A stretch of DNA of 64,000 bases from the NCBI RefSeq assembly GCF_018320785.1, contig NC_054878.1, forward strand, positions 42,507,023 to 42,571,022, written 5' to 3'. Each line of letters opens with the position of its first letter. The first letter of the stretch is position 1. A program made the position numbers and the translations under genes. Source of the stretch: Cheilinus undulatus (lineage: Eukaryota > Chordata > Actinopteri > Labriformes > Labridae). The notes beneath the pieces are model-generated. The model did not search any database. It saw nothing but the letters and a program-made list of their open reading frames with translations, and had not been told where the DNA came from. Shown piece after piece: positions 47,780 to 58,826 of this stretch.

Positions 47780-50700
47780 ATGGATGAGCTCAGATGGATT
47801 CACATTTCTGTCATTCTGACAGCGCTGCTTCACTTTACAGGTGAGAAAACTTTCACACAAAAATATAACAGAAATGACTAAATATATCTTTATATGATTA
47901 AAGAAACTTAATGAAATTTTAGATAAAACAGTAAAACCTCATGTGTTCTGAGTTTAGTGATTTTATTTGTTCTTTAAGATTGATGAAAAGAGGGGTAGCC
48001 ACTGAGTAGTATAAAGTATAACTACATTTCCTCAGGCTAGAGTTGTGTGTGCTATTAATGGTTATATTTTATGCTTCAGAGTGTTACATCCATACAACAG
48101 GCAATAAAGCTCAGACTCCCCTACAGTGTAACTAACAGTATGACAGAGCCTACCTGTGCTGTTAGCAGCTTAAAGGGCGGGCCGGCTTGGCTTTAAACTT
48201 ATCCAATTATTTCTTCAGGGTCCAACATCTCTGAGTTTTTGTGAGAGTTTAAGAAACAGACCTGCAGTAAGTGTTATATCCAAAAATTTTGGGGACAGTC
48301 AGGCCAGTGACTCTCCAAATAAAGGCAAAAAAGATCCAAAATAAAACTTAAAAAATAAACCAGAATATGAAATAAATAAATTAAAAATAAAACAATAAAA
48401 ATGGTATCAGAAAAAATGACAAATATAAGTAAAATCAAAATATATAAAATATTAAATTATGCATTTATACACACACAAAAAAGTGTCTGGTTAGTTTTTT
48501 TTTTATAGTGGTACAGTGCCATGGTTCCCTGGGGTAGCGGTTCTCAACATGGGGGTTCGGACCCTTTTTCTGTTTGTGAGACACTGAGAGGGGGTCACCA
48601 GATGCTTTAAAAAAAGCAATGAATATTTTTAACATGATTTCAAATTGTATATCCAACACTTTTTGGAAAAATATATGCATCAGTTAGCTGAATGTATAAC
48701 AAAAACATGGTCATGTGGTGAGATTAATGCTGAAATAAAAGTAATGTTTATAAAATCCCTACAAGTAAGTCTGCACACAGAGCTGTCTGGACCCCTGACA
48801 GACCCAGAGAATGGGCCCTCACTAGTTATGGTTTACCCTTTAGATCAAAGCATTTTGAAATTAGAAATAAAAATCCTTCAAATAACATATTGACCCTTCA
48901 CCTTTCTTGCTAGAAAAGGCGCAGGGGCCTGAATGTTGGCACACTGATCCCACATGATGACATGATAAACATCTGAAAACTTCAGCCCTGTAGCTCAAAC
49001 CGTTTTCAAATGATCACCAAAAAGGTGTCATGATTTTACCTGTGCATTCAGACGACAACTGAGAGCACTGACTTTTCTTACAAATTAGGCTTGAATTTCC
49101 TATTTAGCGAGGTCACAGCTGCCTGTAGCTCGGCACACTTATTCTACATGACGACAGGATGAACATATCAATATTTCAGAACTCTGGCTCAAAGAATTTT
49201 GAATAAAAGAAAAACATATATGGTTTTGAAAATGCATCACTGCGTGTGTTTTATCACTAGCATCCTGGCTAACATTTCTCTCATTTTAGAGCTGAAAGTC
49301 TATCAAACTATTATTCAGTTCTAAAGTTAAAGGTATTTATTTGTGCCTGTTTTGAACAACTTATCCCGCGAAATTTTTGCAGCTCTTATTTTCCAGTTTT
49401 TTCAGTTTTTCACGATTCTTCCCACTATTTTTTGCAACTTTTAATACATTTTTGCCACTTTAAATCGATTTCTTCAATTTTTAATCCCATCTCACCACCT
49501 TTTTGCCCTTTTCCTCAATTTTTAAGCCATTCTTGTCATTTTTTAACCCCTCCCACAACTTTTCTGCCCATTTTTGACACTTCCAAACCACTGCTTGCCA
49601 TTTTCCTGCTACTCGTGCCTCTATTGACTGATAACTTCCATTATTAACCCATTTTCACCACTTTTTCCACCCATTTTTTCCACCTATTTCTGCTACTTTT
49701 TTCTGCCCTTTTTTTCTGCCTATTTCTGTCACTTCTAAGCCAATATTGCCACTGTTAACCCTTTTACCACTTTTTAATGCCTGTGCTTTACCCCTTTAAC
49801 CCATTTTTGCTACTTTTCATCTATATTTTGCCACTTTGATCTTGTTTTTGCCATTTTTAACCCATTTCTGCTACTTTTAAAATCCCATTTGACTAGTTTT
49901 CTGCCCATTGTTGCCATTTTTAAACCATTTTAGCAACTGTAGACCAATTTTATCCACATTTGAATTCATTTTCGTTGCTTTTTCCCACTATTTCTTGAAA
50001 CTTTTAACACAATTTTGCCACTTTAAATTGATTTCTTTTTATTTTTAATCCCATCTCACCATCTTTTTGCCCTTTTCCCCAGTTTTTAAGCCATTCTTGT
50101 CATTTTTAACCCCTTCCACAACTATTTTGCTTGTTTTTGACACTTCTAACCTAAATCCTGCCACTTTGATCTAGTTTTTGCCACTTTTAACCCATTTCTG
50201 CTACTTTTAAAATCTAATTTGACTCATTTTCTACTCATTTTTGCCATTTTAACCCATTTTAGCAACTTTCACCCACTCTAATTGTGTTTTAGAAAACAGA
50301 TTTACATCTTTAAGAAGGTTATTGCACAAACGAAAGATATTTGTTGCTAAGAGAGGTTATTATTCAGGTTAAAGATAAAATAGGGATATCACAGCTTAAC
50401 GTTACAATGGATCATGATTTTACTGACTCCATGGGCCCCCAGTTTGGCTCGGCCCCAGGAAGCTCCACCCTTTATCCCCTCTTATGGGTGGCCTTGTCTA
50501 ACTATTCTTGAATGAGCATGGTGGTGTTCAACCAACTTGTTACAATGTTACAATGTCATTTAGCAGACGCTTTTCTCCAAAGCGACGTACATTTGAGAGC
50601 AAGAACAACACAAGCAATGATCTAGACAAGAAGAAACAACATTAGTAAGTGCCATCAAGTGCTTCAGGTCCAATTGGACGCAAGTGCTGCCGTGTAGAGT

Positions 50701-53700
50701 TTAAGGCAGAGTACCTAAAATATACGTTGTTTATGTAGTTTTTTTTTTGTTTTGTTTTTTTGTTTTTTTGTTTTTTTTTTTGGGGGGGGGGGGGGTTTGT
50801 TATTAGACAGCAACAATGAATCAAGGAAAATGTGGGATCACTAATCGCCATTCATTAGACTTCACAACAACTATTTACCAAGTACCAAGTGCTGGATCAT
50901 TCCCAAAGAGCTGGGCAAAGAAATCCCAGAAGTGGAGCAGGACAGTGCAAGCTAACTATAGTTGGGAAACTCATTCAACCACTGGGGGCAGCAGTGGAGA
51001 ATAGTCTGGCTGAGACTCAATCTACTACTGGGGACAACAGTAGAGAATTGCCTAGCTAAGTGCAAAGTGTTCTCTGAAGAGCTGGGTCTTTAGCCTTCTC
51101 TTGAAAGTAGACAGGGAGTCTGTAGATCGAATGGAGTTGGGTAATTCATTCCACCATTTAGGGACAACAGAGGAGAAGAGTTAGTGACTTAGGAGCATGA
51201 TGTGCTGGAAGTACCAGGCGCCTTTCGCTGGCTGAGCGTAGTGGGCGAGAAGGGGTGTAGACCTGGATGAGGGACTCCAGGTAAACAGGAGCAGTTTTAG
51301 TTACTGCTTTGTAAGCAATGATTAGAGTTTTGAATTTAATGCGAGCTGCAACTGGAAGCCAGTGTAGAGAGATTAAAAGAGGCGTGACATGAGCTCTCTT
51401 GGGTTGATTGAAGACCAGACGTGCTGCAGGGTTCTGGATCAACTGCAGAGGTATAACTGTGCATGCAGGTAGGCCTGCCAGTAATGAGTTACAATAGTCA
51501 ATACGTGATATTATAAGAGCCTGTACCAGGAGTGGTGTAGCATGGTCTGTCAAGTAGGGTCTGATCCTCTTGATGTTGTAGAGGGCAAATAAGCAGGACC
51601 GAGCAACCGAGGCCACATGGACCTTGAAGGTTAGCTGGTCATCAATCATGACACCCAGATTCCGGGCTGACTTAGTGGGCAAGAGATTATTTGATCCAAG
51701 CTGGATACTGATCTGTGTTTCCACAGTGGGACTGGCTGGGATGATAATGAGCTCAGTTTTGGGCAGGTTGAGCTGAAGGTGACGTTCCCTCATCCATTTA
51801 GAAATATCAGCAAGGCAGGATGAGATCCGAGCTGAGACAGTTGTGTCATCTGGTGGAAAGGACAGGAATAGCTGTGTGTCGTCTGCATAGCAGTGATAAG
51901 AAAAGCCATGGGAGCGGATGATTGCACCAAGTGAGGTGGTGTATATTGAGAAAAGTAGGGGACCAAGCACAGACCCTTGAGGCACCCCTGTTGATAAGCC
52001 ATGCAGTTTAGACACTCCTCCCTTCCATGATACTCTAAAAGATCTCCCTGTGAGGTAGGACTTAAACCACTGTAGGGCAGATCCTGAGATACCAAGTGAA
52101 GAGAGTGTGGAGAGGAGGATTTGGTGGTTTACTGTGTCAAAGGCAGCAGACAGATCCAGCAGTAAGAGAACTGAGGACTGACCAGCTGCTCTGGCCAAGC
52201 GAAGTGATTCCGTTACCGACAAAGTGCAGTTTCAGTAGAGTGGCCCGTCTAAAGCCAGACTGATTCTGATCAAGTAGATCATTGTTCTGCAAGTGTTCTG
52301 AGAGCTGGTTGAAGACTGTGCGCTCCAGTATTTTTGATAGGAATGGGAGAAGTGAGACCGGCCTGTAATTTTCAACCAGGGCTGGGTTGAGAGTGGGTTT
52401 TTTGAGCAGTGGTGTAACCCGCGCTTGCTTGAAAGCAGCTGGGAAAACACCTGTGGACAGAGAGGAGTTAATGATACAACTCACAGCAGGGCTGATTGTG
52501 GGCTCAATCGCCTGCAAGAGATGTGATGGTATCGGATCGAGCGGACAGGTTGTGGGCTTAGAGTCAAGCAGAAGCCTGGTGACCTCGCTCTCACTTAGTG
52601 GAGAGAATGAGCTAAGTGATGCATCACTAGCTGGTGGCAGAAAACTGAGTTGGACAGGCTCAGAGAATTGGTTGCTGATGGTAGAAACCTTGTCAGTGAA
52701 GTAGGAGGCGAACATGTCTGGAGTCAACATACTGGAGGGTTGTGGGTTTGAAGGAGAGAGGAGCGAGTTAAAAGCAGAGAAGAGTTTGCGTGCATCAGTG
52801 GCAGCACAGATCTTTGATTGATAGAACGCCTTCTTAGCAGATTTTAGAGCAGAGGTAAAACAGGACAGTTTTTGCTGATAGGCACTCAAGTCAGTGGTTT
52901 GTTTGGATTTACGCCATTTTCTCTCTGCCGCCCTGAGCCCTGCCCTTTGGGTTCTGATGACCTCAGTGAGCCAGGGACAAGGTGGAGTATTTCGAATAGG
53001 CTTAGACACCAGAGGGCAGAGTTTGTCCAGAGAGGAGGTCAGTGAGGAGCAGAATGTGTCTGTGGCCTCGTTAACAGTGGTACAGTGGGGAACTTGAGGT
53101 ACAGTGGGGGTCCCCAGTCTCTGGCAGCTTTATTTTGGGGTCGCGGGCTGAAAAGTTTGACAACCCCTGCTCTACAGTGTCCAGCAACACGAATGGAAAA
53201 GGATGCTTATCCTGTTATCCTGCTGTTAGGCTGTTTTTTGGATGTTTTGCTAAAGGGAAATGTGGAAAAAATAAATGGTACAACCACTGCACCACTTAGT
53301 GTTAACCTCTGACTATCTTTAAACACAACAGTTTCTGATTTGAGTTTCTCATTTTGTTACAGCGCGTATGAATCAACCACACTGCTCACTATAAAACAAG
53401 GAGAAGATGTGACTTTGCCTTGTGAGAATGTGGTCAGCAGTCAGCGGGGATGTGGTGGTACTACATGGTTCTTTACTGCTTTAACTCACGCAGGATCAGT
53501 TGTGCTGATTGAATGTGGGCGGGTTGGTGGAAATGCTGGAGTTAAATCAGACAGACTGAGTGTTAGAGAGGATTGTTCTCTGGTGATGAAGAAGGTCACA
53601 CAAGAGGATGCTGGGCGTTATGACTGTGGACAGTACAAATCAGGAGAACTAAGAGGTCCTCACACTCATCTGTCTGTCGTTAGCAGTAAGTATTTATACT

Positions 53701-56327
53701 GTGATTTCAGCTTCAGCTAACATTTTCCAAATAGTCTTCTTCAACAAAAGTGATGAAGCCAGGTTATCTCTTCTCTCTTTATCTCTACATCCTCATCTTC
53801 ACAGTTACTGAACACATGAACGACAGTTATCTGTCAGTCACCTGTGATGTGAGGACACCTGGAGGTTGTAGACACACAGTGAAGTGGCTGAATGAGAGAC
53901 CAGACCAACATGTGCCAACATCACCATCGGACTCTGGATGCTGGACCACCGCCCTAATCCAAAAAGCTCATGCATCCAGAGATGTCTTATTGAAGTGTGA
54001 AGTCACAGATCAAACTGGAAGAGTTCAACATTTCCCCTTCAGTTGTCAGACAACAGGTAAGTGTTTGATGATCTGCAAATCTAGATTAAAAAAAAAAACA
54101 AATATAGAAAAGAAAACCTCCTCACCCTCTTTCAAATGATTAATGTTTGCTATTTTAATTTACATTTGTTGTCCCCTGTGAAAACCTAAAATTCCACAAA
54201 TTTCTTCACAGTACAATGATCACACTTACGTTTACCTGAAATATCTAATGTTTTTATTCCTTGTCCAAGGCATTACACTATTGGAGGCTTTTCAGCTGCA
54301 GAGAGATCCTTTTTCTTTCCTATATTGCTGAAACCTGTGGCCTGCTTGATAATGTGGAACGTCCTTCTTAAGTAGTTTTCCTTTAATTGGGCTCACCTGG
54401 GATACTAATCATCACAGGTGTCTGAGACTGATTTCAGTGACCCAAAGAGCCCTGAGACACAACACCATCCATGAGTTTAACTGAAAAACAAGAAGTTGAA
54501 TGTTTATGACACTAAAATACAATATGCATACTAATTTGGAACACGGTGTAACCAGTCCCCTCCTCCACCCTCAGGAGTGCTGCAGCCCACAGGTAGAGAG
54601 AGGAGGGAGACCAGAAAGCCAAGGAGAGAGAGGGCATGCAGCACTTGAGGCTGCACGTAACAATTATATATACTTCATAATAAATAAGTCAAAACTTGCA
54701 TGTCAAATATTTCAATTTGCAAATATTGAAAATAAATATTGTTTAAAATGTTTCCTTTTCAACCCAAAATATCTCGCTCCATGACCTCCACTTTAAACAG
54801 AGCAAGCTTTATACCCTAACTGAGATAAACTCTTTCATTCTAACATGAAGTCATACCTCTGTTTCTCTTAATATTTCAAAATTCTCTCTTATCCCAGCAG
54901 TAACCACACCACCTACCCTCTACTACAATGTCAGAGATGGAGATGACGTCTCATTGTCTTGTCTACACGTGATAAAAGATCAACAGAACTGTGACAGTAA
55001 TATATGGACATTCAATAGACACAGATCAAGAATAGCAGAAGAGCTGATCTTCTTTGGACATATACTTAGAAACTCTGGAGACAGACTGAGTGTCAGAGAG
55101 GACTGTTCTCTGGTTATAAAGACAGTCAGAGTGGAGGATGTTGGTCTTTATGTCTGTCGACAATTCAAATCAGACAGACATAAAGATGCTCCTGTTCATC
55201 TGTCTGTTATTTCCAGTGAGTATTTACATTCGCATGTTTAAACTGTCTTTAAAACAATCAGCTAAATATCTGATCAATTTAATTTTTGCAGTGTTGAAGT
55301 TTGGTTTAAATCTTTTTCCTCTCACTAATCTCCATCTTCACCAGTGACTGAGAATGTGTACAGGAATGAGGCGACAGTAACCTGCTCTGTGTCATCATAT
55401 GAACCATGTAAACACTCGGTGAGGTGGCTGTATGAGGGTAAAGATGTGAGAGAACATTATCAAGGTGGGGAGACACAGTTTCCCTGCTTCACCATGGTGA
55501 CTTTCAAGACTTCTGAACCAAAACCAAACTCTCTGGATTGTGAAGTTACTGCTGATAACAAAGTGGAGCTCTTTACCCTCAGACTTCAGCCCTCAGCTGA
55601 GAAACCAGGTCAGAATATCTTAAAGTAAACCTTTTAGTATTTAATCAAAACAGATGGTTTTAAATTATGTTTGTGGACTGAACAGTTTGATAAGTTGGGC
55701 TCATTTGTTCAGGTGAGGACACAAAAGAAACAACAGCAGGACCACCTGAAAAGACCACAACATCAGGAACCAAAACATCTGGAATCAATGACTCTTCAAC
55801 TCTAGACAGTATAGTGATGCACATTTTTCTAGTATTCTTTTGTTTTTGTGAACAAAAAATGTTTTATTATTTTAATTAACAACAAAGATTTGATTTGCTC
55901 TCATTCTCTCTGCAGCCAGGTTCATCGTTGTCTCTGCGGGTTTATCAGCTCTCATCATAACTGTTGTGACCGTCAACATATGGACAAGAACTAAAGGTGA
56001 GAACGTTCACAGATTCAATTTACACTCAAGAAGATTATATAAACATGTATTTTCTCTGTGGAAGCAAATATTAACTTTCTCTAATCTTATTTTAGGGAAA
56101 CAAAGACAGAGGGATGATAATGTGGTGAGTTTTTACAACCAGTGAAAGTGGAGTTTAGGTACTGCTCAGCTGATTTTAGACAGTCTAGTCTCTATTAGAA
56201 TATGGACTGGAATCAGTCTGAGTGTTTCAGAGTGTTGGTTTGATTGTGTTGATTTTCACAGGTGGATGAAGATGATGAAGATGAGACAGTGAACTATGAC
56301 AACATCAGATCTTTTGCAGAGGATTGA
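47780..56327 (+). CDS. Ig-superfamily single-pass receptor with two V+C exon pairs
   Basis: Leader exon 47780-47840 ([20 protein letters not shown]). Best in-frame exon set: 54901-55215 (V2), 55345-55608 (C2), 55713-55808 (Thr-rich stalk), 55916-55996 (membrane helix, [16 protein letters not shown]), 56096-56124, 56262-56327 (tail, stop). Joined to the leader it gives 303 residues, close to the minus-strand paralogue (307). The V2 domain keeps the extra Cys pair (NCDSNIW and REDCSLVI). The tail is VNYDNI, an ITIM-type and Y-x-N motif, preceded by an acidic run. An extra upstream pair (V1+C1, 53363-54056) does not fit the leader's frame and is listed separately. Intron 1 is filled by a hAT-like element and a LINE. 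An AATAAA at 56442-56447 follows the stop. Likely a leukocyte surface receptor; ligand unknown. Confidence 0.78.
49405..50275 (+). repeat. GCCACTTTTAACCCATTTTT minisatellite, third large array
   Basis: About 870 bases of diverged units close to TTTTGCCACTTTTAACCCAT, the same unit and orientation as 6296-8375. It is contained in the hAT-like copy at 48535-53169. The small Phe-rich frames are by-products. Confidence 0.75.
50540..53090 (-). mobile_element. L2-like LINE, 5'-truncated, with target duplication
   Basis: The minus strand encodes a reverse transcriptase. 53009-52137 carries the fingers region ([28 protein letters not shown]) and 52222-51158 carries [26 protein letters not shown] and the catalytic YADD. 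One frameshift near 52200 separates the two. The endonuclease is missing, so the copy is truncated near 53090. The 3' tail has CAATGTCATTTAGCAGACGC and CAAAGCGACGTACA, a signature of fish L2-type tails, then TTACAATG repeats at the end. A 6-base duplication AACTTG flanks it (50534-50539 and 53091-53096). It cannot move by itself. The clade call comes from the tail and protein pattern. Confidence 0.8.
53363..54056 (+). CDS. Extra V1+C1 exon pair, out of frame with the leader
   Basis: V1 exon 53363-53685 ([34 protein letters not shown]) and C1 exon 53805-54056 ([21 protein letters not shown]) are open throughout and have proper donors (GTAAG after each). V1 is 323 nt, while V2 and V3 are 315 and the minus-strand V is 327, so V1 is not a multiple of three. 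The leader ends in phase 1 but V1 needs phase 2 at its only good acceptor (TTGTTACAG). A one-base loss near the acceptor, a different leader exon, or exon skipping would each explain this. Skipping both exons restores a full receptor. Whether the pair is used is unknown. Confidence 0.6.
54057..54900. other. Intron between C1 and V2 with a possible transposon fragment
   Basis: Between about 54280 and 54500 the sequence (TAATTGGGCTCACCTGG, ATCATCACAGGTGTCTGAG, CATCCATGAGTTTAACTG) resembles the 5' region of a fish DNA transposon, but no ends were found. The rest is unrecognised. Confidence 0.3.
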
Positions 56328-56441
56328 CCCAAAAGGAAACCTCCACAAATCCGTTTGAACCTAAGGATGAACATAAGCCTGTCAAATTTCCTTCAGAGAA
56401 ATGAATGTACGTGTTTCATATTCAACCACATCCTGTAGGTG

Positions 56442-56447
56442 AATAAA
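56442..56447 (+). terminator. Polyadenylation signal of the second Ig receptor
   Basis: AATAAA in GGTGAATAAAGCAATCAC, 115 bases after the stop codon at 56325-56327. It is the first canonical hexamer after the stop. Confidence 0.6.
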
Positions 56448-56638
56448 GCAATCACACTGTTCAGTTTAGTTTATTTGTGTCAGGCTGTATAATAGTGTAT
56501 TTACATGTAAATACATGTCAAAGGAAATGTGAGTGTACACAAAGTATACAACTAAGCTGTAATCATATGTAAGATTTCATCTTTTACCGTATTCCCTAAT
56601 AAGCATTATTATAATCTGTCAGCTATCTGTCTGTCTGT

Positions 56639-56778
56639 CTGATGCCCCAATAGGTAGATAAGCATTTTAAAGTGCATGACCTGATGCCTCAAATGTAGAT
56701 AAGCATCATAAAGTGCCCTCTCTGATTCCCCTATAGATAGATAAACATGGTAAAGTGCCTGACCTGATACCCCCATAG
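56639..56778 (+). repeat. Tandem repeat of about 42 bases, 3.4 copies
   Basis: Units start CTGATGCCCCAATAGGTAGA, CTGATGCCTCAAATGTAGAT, CTGATTCCCCTATAGATAGA and a partial CTGATACCCCCATAGATA, each followed by AAGCAT and AAAGTGC blocks. The partial last unit runs into the Tc1 element. Confidence 0.7.
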
Positions 56779-56781
56779 ATA

Positions 56782-58029
56782 CACTTTATTGCCAGAAGTA
56801 ATCACTCACCTGCCCTGACTCTCATATGAACTTAAGTGACAACCCATTCTTAATCCATAGGGTTTAATATGATGGCGGTCCACCCTTTGCAGCTATAACA
56901 GCTTCAACTCTTCTGGGAAGGCTCTCCACAAGGTTTAGGAGTATGTTTATGGGAATTTTTGACCATTCTTCTAGAAGCGTATTTGTGAGGTCACACACTG
57001 ATGTTGGACGAGAAGGCCTGGCTCTCAGTCTCTGCTCTAATTCATCCCAAAGGTGTTCTATCAGGTTGAGGTCAGGACTCTGTGCAGGTCAGTCAAGTTC
57101 ATTCACACCAAACTCTCTCATCCATGCCTTTATGGCCCTTGCTTTGTGCACTGGTGCACAGTCATGTTGGAACAGGAAGGGGCCATCACCAAACTGTTCC
57201 CACAAAGTTGAGAGCATGGAATTGTCCAAAGTCTCTTGGTATGCTGAAGCATTCAGAGTTCCTTTCACTGGAACTAAGGGGCCAAGCCCAGCTCCTGAAA
57301 AACAAGCCCACACCATAAACCCCTCTCCAGCAAACTTTACACTTGGCACAATGTAGTCAGACAAGTACCATTCTCCTGGCAACCACCAAACCCAGACTCG
57401 TCCATCAGATTGCCAGATGGAGAAGCGCGATTTGTCACTCCAGAGAACGCGTCTCCACTGCTCTAGAGTCCAGTGGTGGCGTGCTTTACACCACTGCATC
57501 CGACGCTTTGCATTGCACTTGGTGATGTACAGCTTGGATGCAGCTGCTCGGCCATGGAAACCCATTCCATGAAGTCCTCTATGCACTGTTCTTGAGCTAA
57601 TCTGAAGGCCACAAGTAGTTTGGAGGTCTCTAGCAATTTACTCTGCAGAAAGTTGGCGACCTCTGCACACTATGCGTCTCAGCATCTGCTGAACCTGCTC
57701 CGTCATTTTACGTGGCCTACCACTTCATGGCTGAGTTGCTGTCGTTCCCAATCGCTTCCACTTTGTTATAATACCACTGACAGTTGACTGTGGAATATTT
57801 AGGAGCGAGGAAATTTCACCACTGGACTTGTTGCACAGCTGGCATCCTATCACAGTACCACGCTGGAATTCACTGAGCTCCTGAGAGTGATCCATTCTTT
57901 CACAAATGTTTGCAGAAACAGTCTGCATGCCTAGGTGCTTGATTTTATACACCTGTGGCCATGGAGGTGATTGGAACACCTGATTTCAATTATTTGGATG
58001 GGTGAGTGAATACTTTTGGCAATATAGTG
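56782..58029 (-). mobile_element. Complete-length Tc1-like element
   Basis: A 1248-bp element flanked by TA on both sides (56780-56781 and 58030-58031). The inverted ends are CACTTTATTGCCAGAAGTAA (left) and CACTATATTGCCAAAAGTAT (right, opposite strand). It carries a full-length but interrupted transposase on the minus strand (separate entry). It lies between the second and third Ig receptors. A degraded relative is at 59750-60012. Confidence 0.85.
56864..57895 (-). pseudogene. Tc1 transposase with three nonsense codons
   Basis: From MDHSQELSEFQRG (ATG at 57895) to the TAA at 56864-56866 there is one continuous frame of 343 codons, interrupted only by stops at 57727-57725, 57640-57638 and 57091-57089. 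No frameshift is needed. Helix-turn-helix sequence (SGEISSLLNIPQSTVSGIITKW) lies near the start. The catalytic triad is visible: Asp in WSDKSRF, Asp in FQHDCAP, Glu in LNLIEHLW, with 34 residues between the last two (DD34E). Two of the stops (TGA at 57727-57725 and 57091-57089) can be single transitions from CGA and TGG. It is inactive as it stands. Confidence 0.85.
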
Positions 58030-58689
58030 TAGTTATAATACTCAACATTTTTCTGGACAGATTTCCATCTTTCATCGTTTCCCTGTTTTCACAGACAAGT
58101 GTTGGTCTGTCTCATGTCCTCATAAAGCATTAAATCTTTTTCTGAGAACCGTCTTGTTTTTCTGATGTTTATCCGACCACAGTTAAGAGGTCAAGATGTG
58201 GTGTTGTGGTACCAGCATTCTCAGCAAAGCACTTCCTCTAAAACATGGAAAAACAAAACAACTTTTATGTTTAAAAGAGGACACAGCAGATCTTTAAATG
58301 TCATCTTAGTCTTGTTCTTACTCATTGTGGGCAATAAAAGTTTAATTCTTGTGGGTTTGATTCTTCAGCTGTCTCTCCATGAACAGTCAAACATCACTGT
58401 CAATCCTGTTCTTGTCTTTTTGTTAATACACTTGTTTTCAAAGTAAAAGGTGCATGTTTGAAGACATATATCTGAATTTACAGCCACTGTCACACATACA
58501 TCATTACAGTGAACTTCAGACTGTTTCTGAGCTTTAATACCATCTAATGTCACTGATTTATAACTTCAGATTCATGTCTGTCACTGTGGGCAGAAAACTT
58601 TATTTAAAACAGTCAGACTCCAAATGTTTACATTGTTTTCATCCTTAACACTTTTACGAGAAATTCACTGAGATTATTTAGCAAAGGAC
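58030..58689. other. Spacer upstream of the third Ig receptor
   Basis: The part from about 58180 (CGACCACAGTTAAGAGGTCA and AAAGCACTTCCTCTAAAA) repeats 47330-47440. The rest is unrecognised. The frame at 58165-58446 has no recognised motif. Confidence 0.4.
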
Positions 58690-58826
58690 AGAGTCAATGC
58701 CACTTTGAGGAAGTGACCTCATATGAACCACAGCGAGCGGTTGCAACATCTCTCTAAAACAGCTCCACAGTAGAAGATCAGACTGTTGGGAGTGCGAGAG
58801 CTGAAGAAGAGAGACGGAGAATCACC
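58690..58826 (+). promoter_or_regulatory. Proximal promoter of the third Ig receptor
   Basis: GAGGAAGTG (58707-58715) and AACCACA (58726-58732) have almost the same spacing as in the second receptor. The bases from CTCTCTAAAACAGCTCCACA to the start codon are nearly identical to 47700-47779. The motifs fit PU.1/ETS and RUNX cores; use is inferred. Confidence 0.5.

Larger units (their letters stand above)
48535..53169. mobile_element. hAT-like element, second copy, reversed and split by a LINE
   Basis: End B type sequence (TAGCGGTTCTCAACATGGGG) starts at 48535 and end A type (TTTGACAACCCCTG, inverted CAGGGGTTGTCAAAC) ends at 53169. The interior holds the same minisatellite in forward orientation (49405-50275) and a body region (50280-50533) that inverts onto 45620-45860 of the complete copy. 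An L2-like LINE (50540-53090) interrupts it. No target duplication could be matched at the outer edges. It occupies almost all of intron 1 of the second Ig receptor. Confidence 0.6.
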
